A stretch of DNA of 64,000 nucleotides from Corynebacterium atrinae. Its GTDB lineage: Bacteria > Actinomycetota > Actinomycetes > Mycobacteriales > Mycobacteriaceae. The translations under genes and the position numbers were made by a program. Every line of letters starts with the position of its first letter. Within the stretch, counting starts at the first letter, position 1. Below are positions 54,680-62,793 of this stretch, piece by piece. The notes under the pieces were generated by a model. That model was not told where the DNA came from, made no database searches, and saw only the letters and a program-made list of their open reading frames with translations. The DNA is taken from NCBI RefSeq assembly GCF_030408455.1, contig NZ_CP046977.1:806001-870000 (forward strand). Reading direction: 5' to 3'.

Positions 54680-55174
54680 ATGGCAGATTGGCGAGGCGAC
54701 CGGGTTCGTGCCGCAATAGAAGGACGAAATCCCACAGTGCTAGCGGAGCTGAATGCGGCCTACGCGGTCATCGGGGACGTTCAGTTCCTTCCCGGATACT
54801 GCCTAGCACTGGCGAAGCGTCCCGGAGCGGACCGGCTATCGGACCTGGCCAGGCCCGAACGGGTGAAGTTCTTGGCGGATATCGATTTGGTGGCAACCGC
54901 TGTTGAAAAAGTCTGCAGTGAGTTGGACCCTGCTTACCGCAGGGTCAACGTCGAGATCCTTGGGAATACTGATGCGTTTCTGCACGCGCACATATGGCCC
55001 CGCTACGAGTGGGAACCTAAGGAGCTTGGAGCGCGTCCCGTGTGGCTCTATTCTCCGGACCATTGGACAGACCCTGTCCATCGACTGGGTGCCGCTCATG
55101 ATCTTTTGCGCAGCAAGCTGGCCGCTGAGGTTGTTGGGCTTCGTGACTCTGTTGAGTTCCGGCTTGACGTCTAG
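54680..55174 (+). CDS. HIT-like hydrolase domain protein
   Basis: 164 residues from ATG 54680 (GGAG upstream). The stretch VNVEILGNTDAFLHAHIWPRYEW is HIT-like: a beta strand followed by H-x-H-x-x-x-R, where the second His would be the nucleophile. The N-terminal third has VIGDVQFLPGYCLALAKR, as in diadenosine-polyphosphate or histidine-triad hydrolases. The usual third histidine (HxHxH) is not clear, so catalysis is uncertain. Lies between two TA loci in the accessory zone. Confidence 0.65.
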   Translation: MADWRGDRVRAAIEGRNPTVLAELNAAYAVIGDVQFLPGYCLALAKRPGADRLSDLARPERVKFLADIDLVATAVEKVCSELDPAYRRVNVEILGNTDAFLHAHIWPRYEWEPKELGARPVWLYSPDHWTDPVHRLGAAHDLLRSKLAAEVVGLRDSVEFRLDV

Positions 55175-55194
55175 GTCATGTAGATCGAGCCGTT

Positions 55195-55236
55195 GAGGGA
55201 CTCCAGTACAACATGTATAAGTTGTGCCATTGTTGC
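55195..55236 (+). promoter_or_regulatory. promoter/operator of the phd-like antitoxin gene
   Basis: TTGAGG, 17 bases, TATAAG upstream of ATG 55237. The palindrome ACAAC/GTTGT (about 55209-55226) surrounds the -10, a typical autoregulation site for Phd/YefM proteins. Confidence 0.65.
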
Positions 55237-55482
55237 ATGATCTCCGTGACGTTGTCCCAGTTCCGCAGCCAGCAGAGCGCCTATATCGCTGCAGTACAGC
55301 GCGAGCCTGTCGAAATCACCTCACGTGGAGCCATCCCACGCGCGGTACTGGTCTCACCGGAATTTTACGATCGCGCGTTGCGAGCTCTGGAGGACCAGGC
55401 CGATATTCGCGCTGCTTTCGCGGCGCGAAGTGAGGAGGGGCGAGTCGGCCACGAGGATCTCATGCGCGAGCTGGACCTCTGA
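55237..55482 (+). CDS. Phd/YefM-family antitoxin
   Basis: 81 residues from ATG 55237; an upstream ATG at 55213 lies in the -10. Pattern MISVTLSQFRSQQSAYIAAV, then EPVEITSRGAIPRAVLVSPEFYDR, matches Phd/YefM antitoxins (beta strand, then VEIT-RG motif, then VSxEFY). The C-terminus EEGRVGHEDLMRELDL is the toxin-binding tail, often of the type pairing with RelE/ParE. Its stop overlaps the broken toxin frame. Confidence 0.85.
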   Translation: MISVTLSQFRSQQSAYIAAVQREPVEITSRGAIPRAVLVSPEFYDRALRALEDQADIRAAFAARSEEGRVGHEDLMRELDL

Positions 55483-55841
55483 ACCGTCCCCGTGCCGTTA
55501 GCCATTTCCCATCTGTGGCGAAGGCGATTCGAAGGTTCGACAAGTCGACGGCACGTCGCTTGAGCGGCGCAATATAGTTGATTGCAAGCGACCCGCGATC
55601 TTCTGGGTGGATTCAGCTAAAGGGGGAGGGCAGAGACAATCGAATCGTCGATGAGATCGAGGATGATGAGCGGATTGTCCTCGTGCTCAAAGTCGGGCCC
55701 GCCGTGAGGCATATCGATGGAGGGACTATTAGTACGTCGACTGCTGAAGCAGATAGTCGACCGAGATCGCCTAAGGTGGCTTTAGTTACTGAAATCGCAT
55801 GTCGGACGAGCAGAAGGCTGGGTGGATTCTTCTATGATTGA
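55479..55841 (+). pseudogene. RelE/ParE-type toxin remnant with in-frame TAG
   Basis: The frame after the antitoxin reads PSVAKAIRRFDKSTARRLSG, then TAG at 55575-55577 where a Gln codon is expected, then LIASDPRSSGWIQLKGEGRD, EIEDDERIVLVLKVG. This is RelE/YoeB-superfamily order, but the middle loop between LKGEG and NRIVDEI is shortened and no start codon is clear (CTG 55479 position). The frame also runs past the normal end. Inactive toxin; antitoxin retained. Confidence 0.8.
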
Positions 55842-56163
55842 TGGTCCCACGGCACCTGAAGCGCTTTCCCTGTGCGAGCTGCTAGACGAGCATCGTGGTG
55901 AGTTTCAGAGGCTTCTAGAGCGGTACGGCGCAGCTCGGCCAAGGATATTTGGATCCGTTGCTCGCGGTAGCTGTACACCAGAGTCCGATATAGACATTCT
56001 GGTCGAAATGGATCCTGCTGATGGAAATCTCCTGATGCGAGCGTCTGGACTTATGGAGGAGACCCGATTGCTGTTTGGCCGGGACGATATCGACGTATTG
56101 CCCGTTCAGCTGCTTAAGTGGCAGGTCTTGGCGTCGGCACTTGCTGACGCAGTCGACCTTTGA
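55834..56163 (+). CDS. MNT-type nucleotidyltransferase (orphan)
   Basis: 109 residues from ATG 55834 (GGGTGG upstream; GTG 55822 possible). The motif RIFGSVARGSCTPESDIDILVEMD is the minimal nucleotidyltransferase GSxxRG...DxD site, as in MntA antitoxins paired with HEPN toxins. Such antitoxins AMPylate HEPN toxins. No HEPN gene follows in this window, so it is an orphan or its partner has been lost. Confidence 0.82.
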   Translation: MIDGPTAPEALSLCELLDEHRGEFQRLLERYGAARPRIFGSVARGSCTPESDIDILVEMDPADGNLLMRASGLMEETRLLFGRDDIDVLPVQLLKWQVLASALADAVDL

Positions 56164-56546
56164 GCTGCGACCCAGCTCAGCTCATTCACGATACTCTCGC
56201 AGCCGTTGTTTGGTCCGACCGATAGGTCTTAGCTTGGCATTGCAGCTTGAGTTCGCAGGCAACTGAGGGATTTGTAGTGGAGGAGAGTTGTCGCACATCG
56301 CCCCTCGTCCCGCCTTCGATCGGCAACTCATAAGTGTGGGGCCACGCTAAAGTCCCAAGTGAAGGTCGATGTGTCCCGATCTTTGGCCACAGGTACCGGA
56401 TGGTTCAGCTTCGATGTCGCCACCTTCTCACACTCCAGTCCTCAGGCACGATCGAAACCTCCATCGTCCACAATGAGGACTTGGGGGTGATAATCATTAA
56501 GCTCATCAATCAGGCCGTATCGCACCTGCAAGAAGAAAGTAGAGCT
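56164..56546 (+). other. 383-base gap before the CPBP protease
   Basis: No gene supported. A coding-like frame upstream of ATG 56547 has no start or homology. A GATAATCATTAAG stretch at about 56489 may be promoter sequence. Confidence 0.4.
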
Positions 56547-57428
56547 ATGAACACTCCCTCGCGTCAGCGGGCATTGATTCTTGACCGACTTGCTATATCG
56601 CCCATGCGCTGGTGGTGGGCCATCGTTGTTTATGTCATCGCCATCGTGGTGACGAGCGCGCTCTCCTACGGAGGGCTGCTAATCGGCTGGGAATGGATCA
56701 GCTCTCAGGGACAGATGGTGGGCTATGCCCTCGCGCTCCCGATTGTGCTCTTAGTGTTCGGTCGAAAGCTCTCGCGTCCCCTCGGATGGATTGGTTTGGG
56801 TGGCCGGCAGCTTGGCCGCACTCTCCTGATCGGGACCGGCTACGGGCTGGCCTGCTGGCTCACTGTGAGCCTCTTGCAGCGCCTGTTCAACCTCGGAAAT
56901 GGCGGAACGGTCAGTGTGCTCCGTGAGGGCGGTGTCGGAACGAGCGTGTCTGCGACCGTGACTTTTCTAGCCAGCGTCGCGCTAATAGCTCCAGTGTGTG
57001 AGGAACTGTACTTTCGTGCGGGGATTTTTCGGCCACTCCGTGATGGATTTTCAAAGGGAGCAGCTGTTGGGTCTACCCGGGTACGGGTATCGACGCTCCT
57101 GGCATTCCTTCTCAGCGGCGTCGCCTTTGTGAGCGTGCACGGGGGAGGAGCCGCAGACATCTTTCTTTTGTTTGTGCTCGCGGCTTTCTTCACTCTTGCC
57201 TATCTGACCACAAGTTCTTTGACAGGCGCCGTCGCGGCGCACGCGGTAAACAACATCATCTCCCTGTATGGGGCGCTCGCAGTCATGGGGAACCTCCAGT
57301 GGTGGGTATGGGTTGTGCCCGCTGCGGGCGGGATAATCGCAATTGCCGTGTCGGTAGCGCTAGGCGGCGTGTTCGACAAGGCCGACAATGACGCGAGCAT
57401 TGCCGCCACTCATGGAACCTCATCGTAG
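56547..57428 (+). CDS. CPBP-family intramembrane metalloprotease
   Basis: 293 residues from ATG 56547 with about eight membrane helices. The catalytic elements VALIAPVCEELYFRAGIFRP (EExxxR) and VAFVSVHGGGAADIF (His) plus AAHAVNNIISLYG (His/Asn) are those of the CPBP/Abi family. Members include Rce1-type proteases, MrtX and bacteriocin immunity proteins, suggesting immunity or prenyl-protein processing. Located in the accessory zone near TA genes. Confidence 0.85.
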   Translation: MNTPSRQRALILDRLAISPMRWWWAIVVYVIAIVVTSALSYGGLLIGWEWISSQGQMVGYALALPIVLLVFGRKLSRPLGWIGLGGRQLGRTLLIGTGYGLACWLTVSLLQRLFNLGNGGTVSVLREGGVGTSVSATVTFLASVALIAPVCEELYFRAGIFRPLRDGFSKGAAVGSTRVRVSTLLAFLLSGVAFVSVHGGGAADIFLLFVLAAFFTLAYLTTSSLTGAVAAHAVNNIISLYGALAVMGNLQWWVWVVPAAGGIIAIAVSVALGGVFDKADNDASIAATHGTSS

Positions 57429-57760
57429 GCACCCCTGTTGCCGTGGGAAACGTCGCCCAGGTGCTCCGGGAGCTCGGAGTGCTGGATCAGGTCGTCGAGG
57501 CGGCAGACCCGCTTGCTAGCGACGTCGGTTAACTTCGTGCGGGGTCTATTGGGCAGAAACGTGCGCGATGACGACGATTGAAGTCTGTGTGGACCGCGGG
57601 GACCGTCCGCAGATGATCGGTCAAGAGCACTTCACCGATGGACGTCGCAGCGGACGCTCCGCCACTCTCGTCTGATGATCGATCCGGGGCATTGCCGCCA
57701 GGAGGAAAAGTTCTAGACGTCGGGTGGAAAGTTCCCTGGATCACCTTGTAAACTTTCCTC
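57429..57760. other. 332-base gap, possible gene fragment
   Basis: A short coding-like piece with VAQVLRELGVLDQVVEAAD reads to TAA at about 57532, looking like the tail of a lost gene. A possible leaderless promoter, TTGTAAACTTTCC, precedes the next ATG. Otherwise nothing recognisable. Confidence 0.4.
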
Positions 57761-58360
57761 ATGAAAACTGCTCTAGAATTCCTCAGTCATTTTGGCATCT
57801 GCAAGCCGCAACCTGCTTCTGACTGGCAAGGTCCCATGCCGCTGCCAGCTGCGCTCGCCGATTTCTACCAGCAGGTCGGTCCGTTTGGTGAGGAAGACCT
57901 CACGACGGCGGGGAAACCTGGCCGGAAGCCTCGCGGCATTTGGTTCTATGGAGGCGGCGGCAACGAGGTCTTTTTCCCTCGCCTGTCCGATCTGTGGAAG
58001 GCTCAGGACGCCTTTGGGTGGAACTTCCGTGATGATGTCCCGATTGAGGGCTGGCCGCAGAATTGGTTGGTGTTCGCGGACGAGGCGGGGGAGGTATTCG
58101 TCTATGACTCGGACGCCGACGTCGTGCGTTTTCTGCTCCCGGGTGAAGATTTCGAGGATGCCAAAGAAATTGCCGGTACGCCCATTGAAGTGACAGGTGC
58201 AGTCGCGCTGTTCTCGCTGCGTGATGAGGAAGCCGGCGACTCAAAGTTCACTGAGGATTTCGATCTCCTCCCTTCGTGGGTCGAAAAGGTCCGCACGGAA
58301 ATGGAGGAGAAGTTCGGGGCCACCGGCCGGGATGTCATGGCGGTGTACACGGAGTCATAG
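57761..58360 (+). CDS. SUKH-like immunity candidate, copy 1
   Basis: 199 residues. N-terminal ...LEFLSHFGICKPQPASDWQG, then LPAALADFYQQVGPFGEE and a central WFYGGGGNEVFFPRLSDLW, VPIEGWPQNWLVFADEAGEV, FVYDSDADVVRFLLPGED. The L-P-x-x-L-x-x-F-Y opening and acidic YDSDADxV beta-sheet resemble SUKH/SMI1-KNR4 immunity proteins, but the match is by eye only. About 60% similar to the next gene. Likely antitoxin or immunity to a polymorphic toxin; no toxin is seen nearby. Confidence 0.6.
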   Translation: MKTALEFLSHFGICKPQPASDWQGPMPLPAALADFYQQVGPFGEEDLTTAGKPGRKPRGIWFYGGGGNEVFFPRLSDLWKAQDAFGWNFRDDVPIEGWPQNWLVFADEAGEVFVYDSDADVVRFLLPGEDFEDAKEIAGTPIEVTGAVALFSLRDEEAGDSKFTEDFDLLPSWVEKVRTEMEEKFGATGRDVMAVYTES

Positions 58361-58529
58361 TCATCCTCACCAGACCAATCGGCTCCAGCTCCAGCTCTAG
58401 CTCCGTGCCTCCTGCCAAATGTAGCTTCCACCTCGCGGGGGCAATCGCCGCTGGCTACATTGGCTGATCAATGAGAGAACTTTCGTGCCTTCAGCTGCGG
58501 CATCGAGAAGGATCCCGTACTTTATTTCC

Positions 58530-59102
58530 ATGACCAATGGACTAGATTTTCTCAAGCACTTCGGCGTCTGCGCGCCTCAGCCCGCCTCTGACTGGCAGGG
58601 GCCAATGCCACTGCCCCCGGCACTCATTGAGTTCTATCAGGAGATGGGTCCTCTCGGAGAGGACGGCCGAAAGCCTCGGGGTGTCAGCTTCGACTGTGGG
58701 GGCAACGACATTCTCGTCCCTCGACTGGCGGATCTCTGGAAGGAACAGGATGCCTTTGGGTGGAACTTCCGGAAGAATGTGCCGATCGAGGGGTGGCCCC
58801 CGAGCTGGCTGGTCTTCGCAGTCGAAGGCGCTGATGCTTTTGTCTACGACTCGGATGCGGATGCTGTGCGTTTCATCCTTTCCGGTGATGAGATCAAGCG
58901 GGCGTACAAAATCGCCGGTACACCGAGCGATGTGGTGGCTGCGCTCGCGCTGTTCGCGTTGAGGCTCGAGGAAGCGGGGGACTCTGCCAGGGGCGAAGAT
59001 TGGGAACTCAGGCGGTTGTGGGTCTGGAAGGTTCGTCGGGAGATGAGGTCCAAGTTTGGGAGGACTGCCCGGGGCGTCGTGAAGGTTCTCACCAAAGTGT
59101 GA
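58530..59102 (+). CDS. SUKH-like immunity candidate, copy 2
   Basis: 190 residues from ATG 58530. Closely parallels the upstream copy: FLKHFGVCAPQPASDWQGPM, LPPALIEFYQEMGPLGEDG, WNFRKNVPIEGWPPSWLVF, AFVYDSDADAVRFILSGDE. It lacks the 12-residue insert after GEE found in copy 1 and has a basic C-terminus (RREMRSKFGRTARGVVKVLT). A tandem duplication with divergence, 170 bases apart, typical of immunity gene families. Confidence 0.6.
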   Translation: MTNGLDFLKHFGVCAPQPASDWQGPMPLPPALIEFYQEMGPLGEDGRKPRGVSFDCGGNDILVPRLADLWKEQDAFGWNFRKNVPIEGWPPSWLVFAVEGADAFVYDSDADAVRFILSGDEIKRAYKIAGTPSDVVAALALFALRLEEAGDSARGEDWELRRLWVWKVRREMRSKFGRTARGVVKVLTKV

Positions 59103-59300
59103 TAGCTCGAACCCCGCGAACCCCCTCGGCCAGAGAGGCGAACCGAGCAAACGGTCGCACGCCACGGATAGCGGTGAACTACTTTACTAGCGACAACTCG
59201 GTGCATTTCGTCGACTCACCTGCACCGCGGAAAACGGGGAGAGCTTTCTGCCTCAACTAAGATCATTGCGGGACCGTCCCCCTGCGCAGAAAGCCTTGCC

Positions 59301-60461
59301 ATGACAACTCAATCCCGCTTCCGCCTCGTTCCGATGCGCCCCCGCGACCCCGGTGAAGAGGGTCGTACTGCGTCGACGCTGGAGCTGTTTTTTGATCTCG
59401 TTTTCGTCGTCGCGGTCAGTACTGCAGCAGTCCAACTGCATCACGCCCTTAGCGCAGGCCATGTCTGGGACGGGATCGCCAGCTACGGGATGGTGTTCTT
59501 CGGGATCTGGTGGGCGTGGATGAATTTCACGTGGTTCGCCACCAGTTTTGATACTGATGATTGGTTGTATCGCGTTCTCACGTTCGTGCAGATGGCCGGA
59601 GTTTTGGTGCTTGCCTCGGGCATTGGCCCCGTCTTCGAGCACCGTGATTTCACGGTCCTCATCATCGCCTACATTGTCATGCGTCTGGCGATGGTTGCCC
59701 AGTGGTTGCGGGCTTCCCGGTGGGCGGGGCCGACTCGCCGAGCGACGCAGATCTATGCCGCAGGGATTGCCGTGGTGCAGGTGATATGGCTAGGTTCGCT
59801 CCTTCTGCCAACGGACCTGTTCTACGTCGCCCTGGTAGTCCTCATCTTGGCGGAGCTGGCGGTGCCGATCCTCGCTGAGAACACTGGGTCGACGCCCTGG
59901 CACCCGCACCACATCACGGAACGCTACGGCCTGTTCGCGCTCATCTTGCTTGGCGAGAGCCTTTTGGCCTCCGCCAACGCCATCATCGAGGCCGTCCACG
60001 ACGACCATGATCTTGGCCCTTTGATCGCGATGGCGGTGCTCACGTTGGTCGCGACGGCCGCGTTGTGGTGGATCTATTTCTGGCCGCCGCATCACAACGC
60101 TATTAGCTCGTTTAGTAGTTCCTTGGTTTATGGGTACGGGCACTTTTTTATCTTCGCTGCGGCGGGAGCGTTCTCTGCGGGTATTGAGGCTGAGATCGAT
60201 GTCATCACTGGGCGCAGCGAGCTGCATCAGCCGTGGGCTTCTTTCGCGTTTACTATCCCGCTAGCCGTGTTTATCCTCGGCATTTGGGTGCTGGCGATAA
60301 GGTCTCACGCCGACCGGATCGTCAATACTGTCGTGCCGTTGGCGGGCATCCTAGTACTCGTCGACCCACTCATTCCCGTCCCGTTCGCGCTGACTGCGGT
60401 GATCTTGGCGGTCACTGTCGCGGTGCTCGTCTGGCGGCCACCGGTGGACGAGGTGAGGTAG
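59301..60461 (+). CDS. low-temperature requirement A (LtrA) family membrane protein
   Basis: 386 residues with about 11 membrane helices. Contains the LtrA pattern: ELFFDLVFVVAVSTAAVQLHH, WWAWMNFTWFATSFDTDDW, HPHHITERYGLFALILLGESLLAS, and WWIYFWPPHHNAIS. The family is DUF-like, linked to growth at low temperature in Listeria and to membrane stress; substrate unknown. ATG 59301 chosen as the first in frame; upstream ORFs are shadows. Confidence 0.9.
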   Translation: MTTQSRFRLVPMRPRDPGEEGRTASTLELFFDLVFVVAVSTAAVQLHHALSAGHVWDGIASYGMVFFGIWWAWMNFTWFATSFDTDDWLYRVLTFVQMAGVLVLASGIGPVFEHRDFTVLIIAYIVMRLAMVAQWLRASRWAGPTRRATQIYAAGIAVVQVIWLGSLLLPTDLFYVALVVLILAELAVPILAENTGSTPWHPHHITERYGLFALILLGESLLASANAIIEAVHDDHDLGPLIAMAVLTLVATAALWWIYFWPPHHNAISSFSSSLVYGYGHFFIFAAAGAFSAGIEAEIDVITGRSELHQPWASFAFTIPLAVFILGIWVLAIRSHADRIVNTVVPLAGILVLVDPLIPVPFALTAVILAVTVAVLVWRPPVDEVR

Positions 60462-60498
60462 CCTGCGCCATAGAAGGCCACATAAGGAGGAATCACCC

Positions 60499-60939
60499 AT
60501 GAGTTTCACTGTTTATCTTTCTGGCGAGATCCACACCGATTGGCGCGAGCAGATCCAGCGCGGGGCCACCGCTGCGGGACTCGATGTCGTCTTTACGGCT
60601 CCGGTGACTGATCATCCGGCCAGTGATGCCGCGGGTGATCACCTTGCTCATGCTGCCAGCGGCTTCTGGCGCGATCATCAGTCCGCCAAGGTCAATTCCA
60701 TTCGTACTCGGACGCTCATCGAGCAGGCCGATATGGTCGTCGTCCGCTTTGGTGAGGAGTATAAGCAGTGGAACGCTGCTTTTGACGCGGGCTATTGTGC
60801 GGCTCTAGGTAAGCCCTATGTGACGCTGCATGTTGAGGACATTGTTCATCCGCTCAAGGAAGTCGATGCCGCAGCCCAGGCGTGGTGCACGACGCCCGAT
60901 CAGGTCGTGGAGATCTTGAGGTACGTGCTTAAAGCCTGA
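60499..60939 (+). CDS. YtoQ-family protein (nucleoside 2-deoxyribosyltransferase-like)
   Basis: 146 residues, AGGAGG upstream of ATG 60499. YLSGEIHTDWREQIQRGATA, ARFGEEYKQWNAAFDAGY (as VVVRFGEEYKQWNAAFD) and YVTLHVEDIVHPLKEVD match the YtoQ family, related in fold to nucleoside 2-deoxyribosyltransferases. Function unknown. Convergent with yoeB. Confidence 0.82.
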   Translation: MSFTVYLSGEIHTDWREQIQRGATAAGLDVVFTAPVTDHPASDAAGDHLAHAASGFWRDHQSAKVNSIRTRTLIEQADMVVVRFGEEYKQWNAAFDAGYCAALGKPYVTLHVEDIVHPLKEVDAAAQAWCTTPDQVVEILRYVLKA

Positions 60940-60945
60940 CGCACG

Positions 60946-61203
60946 TCAGTAGTGATAGCGGAAGGCGGCAATGAGAAGCTCTGTTGCGGTGAGTTTGTAG
61001 ACGAGCCGGTGCTCGTCGGTGATGCGGCGAGACCAGTAGCCGGCGAAGTCGTGCTTCAGCGGCTCCGGTTTGCCAATACCCTCATTGCCGTTTCGGACAA
61101 TGTCTTTCACTAGCAGGTTGATTCTTTTCAGTACTTTTCGGTCTTGCGTTTGCCACCAGAGATAGTCGTCCCACGCATGCTCATCCCAGACAGGCGGCAT
61201 CAT
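60946..61203 (-). CDS. yoeB: YoeB-type toxin (mRNA interferase)
   Basis: 85 residues from ATG 61203. DEHAWDDYLWWQTQDRKVLKRINLLVKDIV, then GIGKPEPLKHDFAGYWSRRITDEHRLVYKL and C-terminal LLIAAFRYHY, with the YoeB catalytic Arg, His and C-terminal Tyr-His-Tyr. It overlaps the end of yefM. Complete family length; active ribosome-dependent endonuclease expected. Confidence 0.93.
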   Translation of the reverse strand: MMPPVWDEHAWDDYLWWQTQDRKVLKRINLLVKDIVRNGNEGIGKPEPLKHDFAGYWSRRITDEHRLVYKLTATELLIAAFRYHY

Positions 61204-61438
61204 GTGGTTCGCCGCGGCCGGCTTCAAGGCGTTCCATGGCGTCGAGAAGACGCCGCGCGTTAGCAGGGGAGCGGAGCAGGTAAGCAGTTTCTCGAAGGGA
61301 TTCGTAATCGGCGAGCGAGACCATGACGACAGGGTCGTGTCCGGCTCGAGTAATGACGATTGCTTCGCGATCATTGGTCACATCGTCCAGAACCTGTGCG
61401 TAGTTGGCACGTGACTCGGTGTAGCTCATAGTTCTCAT
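61181..61438 (-). CDS. yefM: YefM-type antitoxin
   Basis: 85 residues from ATG 61438. N-terminal MRTMSYTESRANYAQVLDDV and REAIVITRAGHDPVVMVSLADYESLRETAYLLRSPANA match YefM; the C-terminal tail GEPHDAACLG differs from the longer E. coli tail. It would bind YoeB and repress the operon. Intact, unlike the toxin-negative TA loci in the island. Confidence 0.93.
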   Translation of the reverse strand: MRTMSYTESRANYAQVLDDVTNDREAIVITRAGHDPVVMVSLADYESLRETAYLLRSPANARRLLDAMERLEAGRGEPHDAACLG

Positions 61439-61447
61439 TGCGGCGCG

Positions 61448-62140
61448 CTACCCCTTGAGCACCTCTACGATCTTCTCTGCAGTCTTCTTCGCCGAACCGG
61501 GGTTCTGCCCGGTGACAAGGTTGCCATCTGCGATGGCATAAGGGGCAAAGGGAACGAGGGTTTTGTGGTAGTCGGCGCCGCGCTCCTTCATGTCGGCTTC
61601 CACGTCGTACGGTACAAGCTTTGTGACGCCCGCGAGTACCTCTTCCCGCCAGGAGAAACCTGTCAGGCGGCGGCCATCGACGAGTAGGCGGCCGTCGGAA
61701 AGCTTGGTGTTCAGCAGTCCGCAATAGCCGTGGCACACGGCACCGACGACGCCCCCGGCTTCGAAGATCTCGCGGGTGAGGCGTTGGAGGCCGTCGGAGT
61801 CGGGGAAGTCGTACATGACGGCGTGGCCACCGGTGAAGAAGATGGCGTCGAAGTCGGAGGATTGGAGTTGGTCTGGGGAACGGGTGTCGTCGAGAAGCGC
61901 CATGCGCGCGGGATCCTCGTGCCACGCCTTCGCGGATTTGTCGTAGGTGGGGAATTTCAGCGACCGCGGCTCGAGCGGGGAATGGCCGCCGACCGGGCTG
62001 ACGATGGTTTGCTCGAAGCCTTGGGCCTCGAACTCGTCCCAGGCGTGGGTGAGTTCGGAGAGCCACAGGCCGGTGGGATGGGACGGGTCGGATTCGTAGT
62101 GGTCGACGTTGGTGACTACGTGGAGGATGCGCTTGGTCAT
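61448..62140 (-). CDS. DJ-1/PfpI superfamily type 1 glutamine amidotransferase-like (Hsp31-type)
   Basis: 230 residues. FDAIFFTGGHAVMYDFPDS and GAVCHGYCGLLN carry the nucleophilic Cys, with PTGLWLSELTHAWDEFEAQG typical of the Hsp31/glyoxalase III branch. May act as a glyoxalase or chaperone for methylglyoxal damage. Downstream partner of a TetR and an OYE gene, 10 bases before yefM. Confidence 0.88.
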   Translation of the reverse strand: MTKRILHVVTNVDHYESDPSHPTGLWLSELTHAWDEFEAQGFEQTIVSPVGGHSPLEPRSLKFPTYDKSAKAWHEDPARMALLDDTRSPDQLQSSDFDAIFFTGGHAVMYDFPDSDGLQRLTREIFEAGGVVGAVCHGYCGLLNTKLSDGRLLVDGRRLTGFSWREEVLAGVTKLVPYDVEADMKERGADYHKTLVPFAPYAIADGNLVTGQNPGSAKKTAEKIVEVLKG

Positions 62141-62149
62141 GGTGTGCTC

Positions 62150-62770
62150 CTAGGTGAGGATGGCGGCGAACGATGTGCGGACGCGGGCGTCGATAGTCGT
62201 GGGGTCGTGGTTGTCGAGTTTCCCATCAAGATGGAGAAACGCCAGCCCGTGGGCCAGCGCCCACGCCGCAGTGGCCAGGGCGGGCGCATCCGAGTCGGGG
62301 AAGTCGGCGGCGACTGCGCTGGTCAGGAGATCATTGAGGGCTCCCGCAGCGCGGACCCGTTCGTCATCGCGATCGTCGCACTCGCGGCCGAACATGAGCT
62401 TGAAGCGGGCCGGATGGGCGAGGGCGAATCGGACGTAGATGACGCCGAACTCCGCGAGATCAGTCGGATCGGATGGGGGAGTGGGCAATGAAGCCAGCTG
62501 CGCCCGAAGGTCCTGGAAACCCTCGAGGGCGACGGCCGATTCGAGGGCCTCCCGGTCATCGAAGTGCCGGTAGGGTGCGGCGTTGGACACGCCGGCCCGC
62601 TTGGCCAGCGCCCGCATGGAGAAGTTTTCCCCGGACTCGAGCATGTCTGCGGCGTGGCCCAACAGCGCCGCCCGCAGGTCACCGTGGTGATACGCGGACT
62701 TGGGTTCCGTCGCCATATCCATCTGCACTTTCCGCGCCCGAGGGGGTGCCGCTGAGTTGATTGCATTCAT
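62150..62770 (-). CDS. TetR-family regulator of the oxidoreductase operon
   Basis: 206 residues from ATG 62770. HTH: AALLGHAADMLESGENFSMRALAKRAGVSNAAPYRHFDDREAL. The C-terminal domain ends with HGLAFLHLDGKLDNHDP. It lies between the flavin oxidoreductase and the DJ-1 gene on the same strand, so likely controls them in response to an electrophile. Alternative longer start at 62815. Confidence 0.85.
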   Translation of the reverse strand: MNAINSAAPPRARKVQMDMATEPKSAYHHGDLRAALLGHAADMLESGENFSMRALAKRAGVSNAAPYRHFDDREALESAVALEGFQDLRAQLASLPTPPSDPTDLAEFGVIYVRFALAHPARFKLMFGRECDDRDDERVRAAGALNDLLTSAVAADFPDSDAPALATAAWALAHGLAFLHLDGKLDNHDPTTIDARVRTSFAAILT

Positions 62771-62793
62771 GGTAGCCGTGCATGGGAGCGGGT

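Noticed and set aside
53785..55577. General recoding of TAG as glutamine in the island
   Set aside because: Intact genes here and in the core use TAG as a normal stop (for example the HIT-like gene and the DAHP synthase), and no suppressor tRNA is visible in this window; kept only as an unlikely alternative.
56164..56266. HEPN toxin partner for the MNT gene
   Set aside because: No frame downstream shows the HEPN RxxxxH motif or helical pattern.
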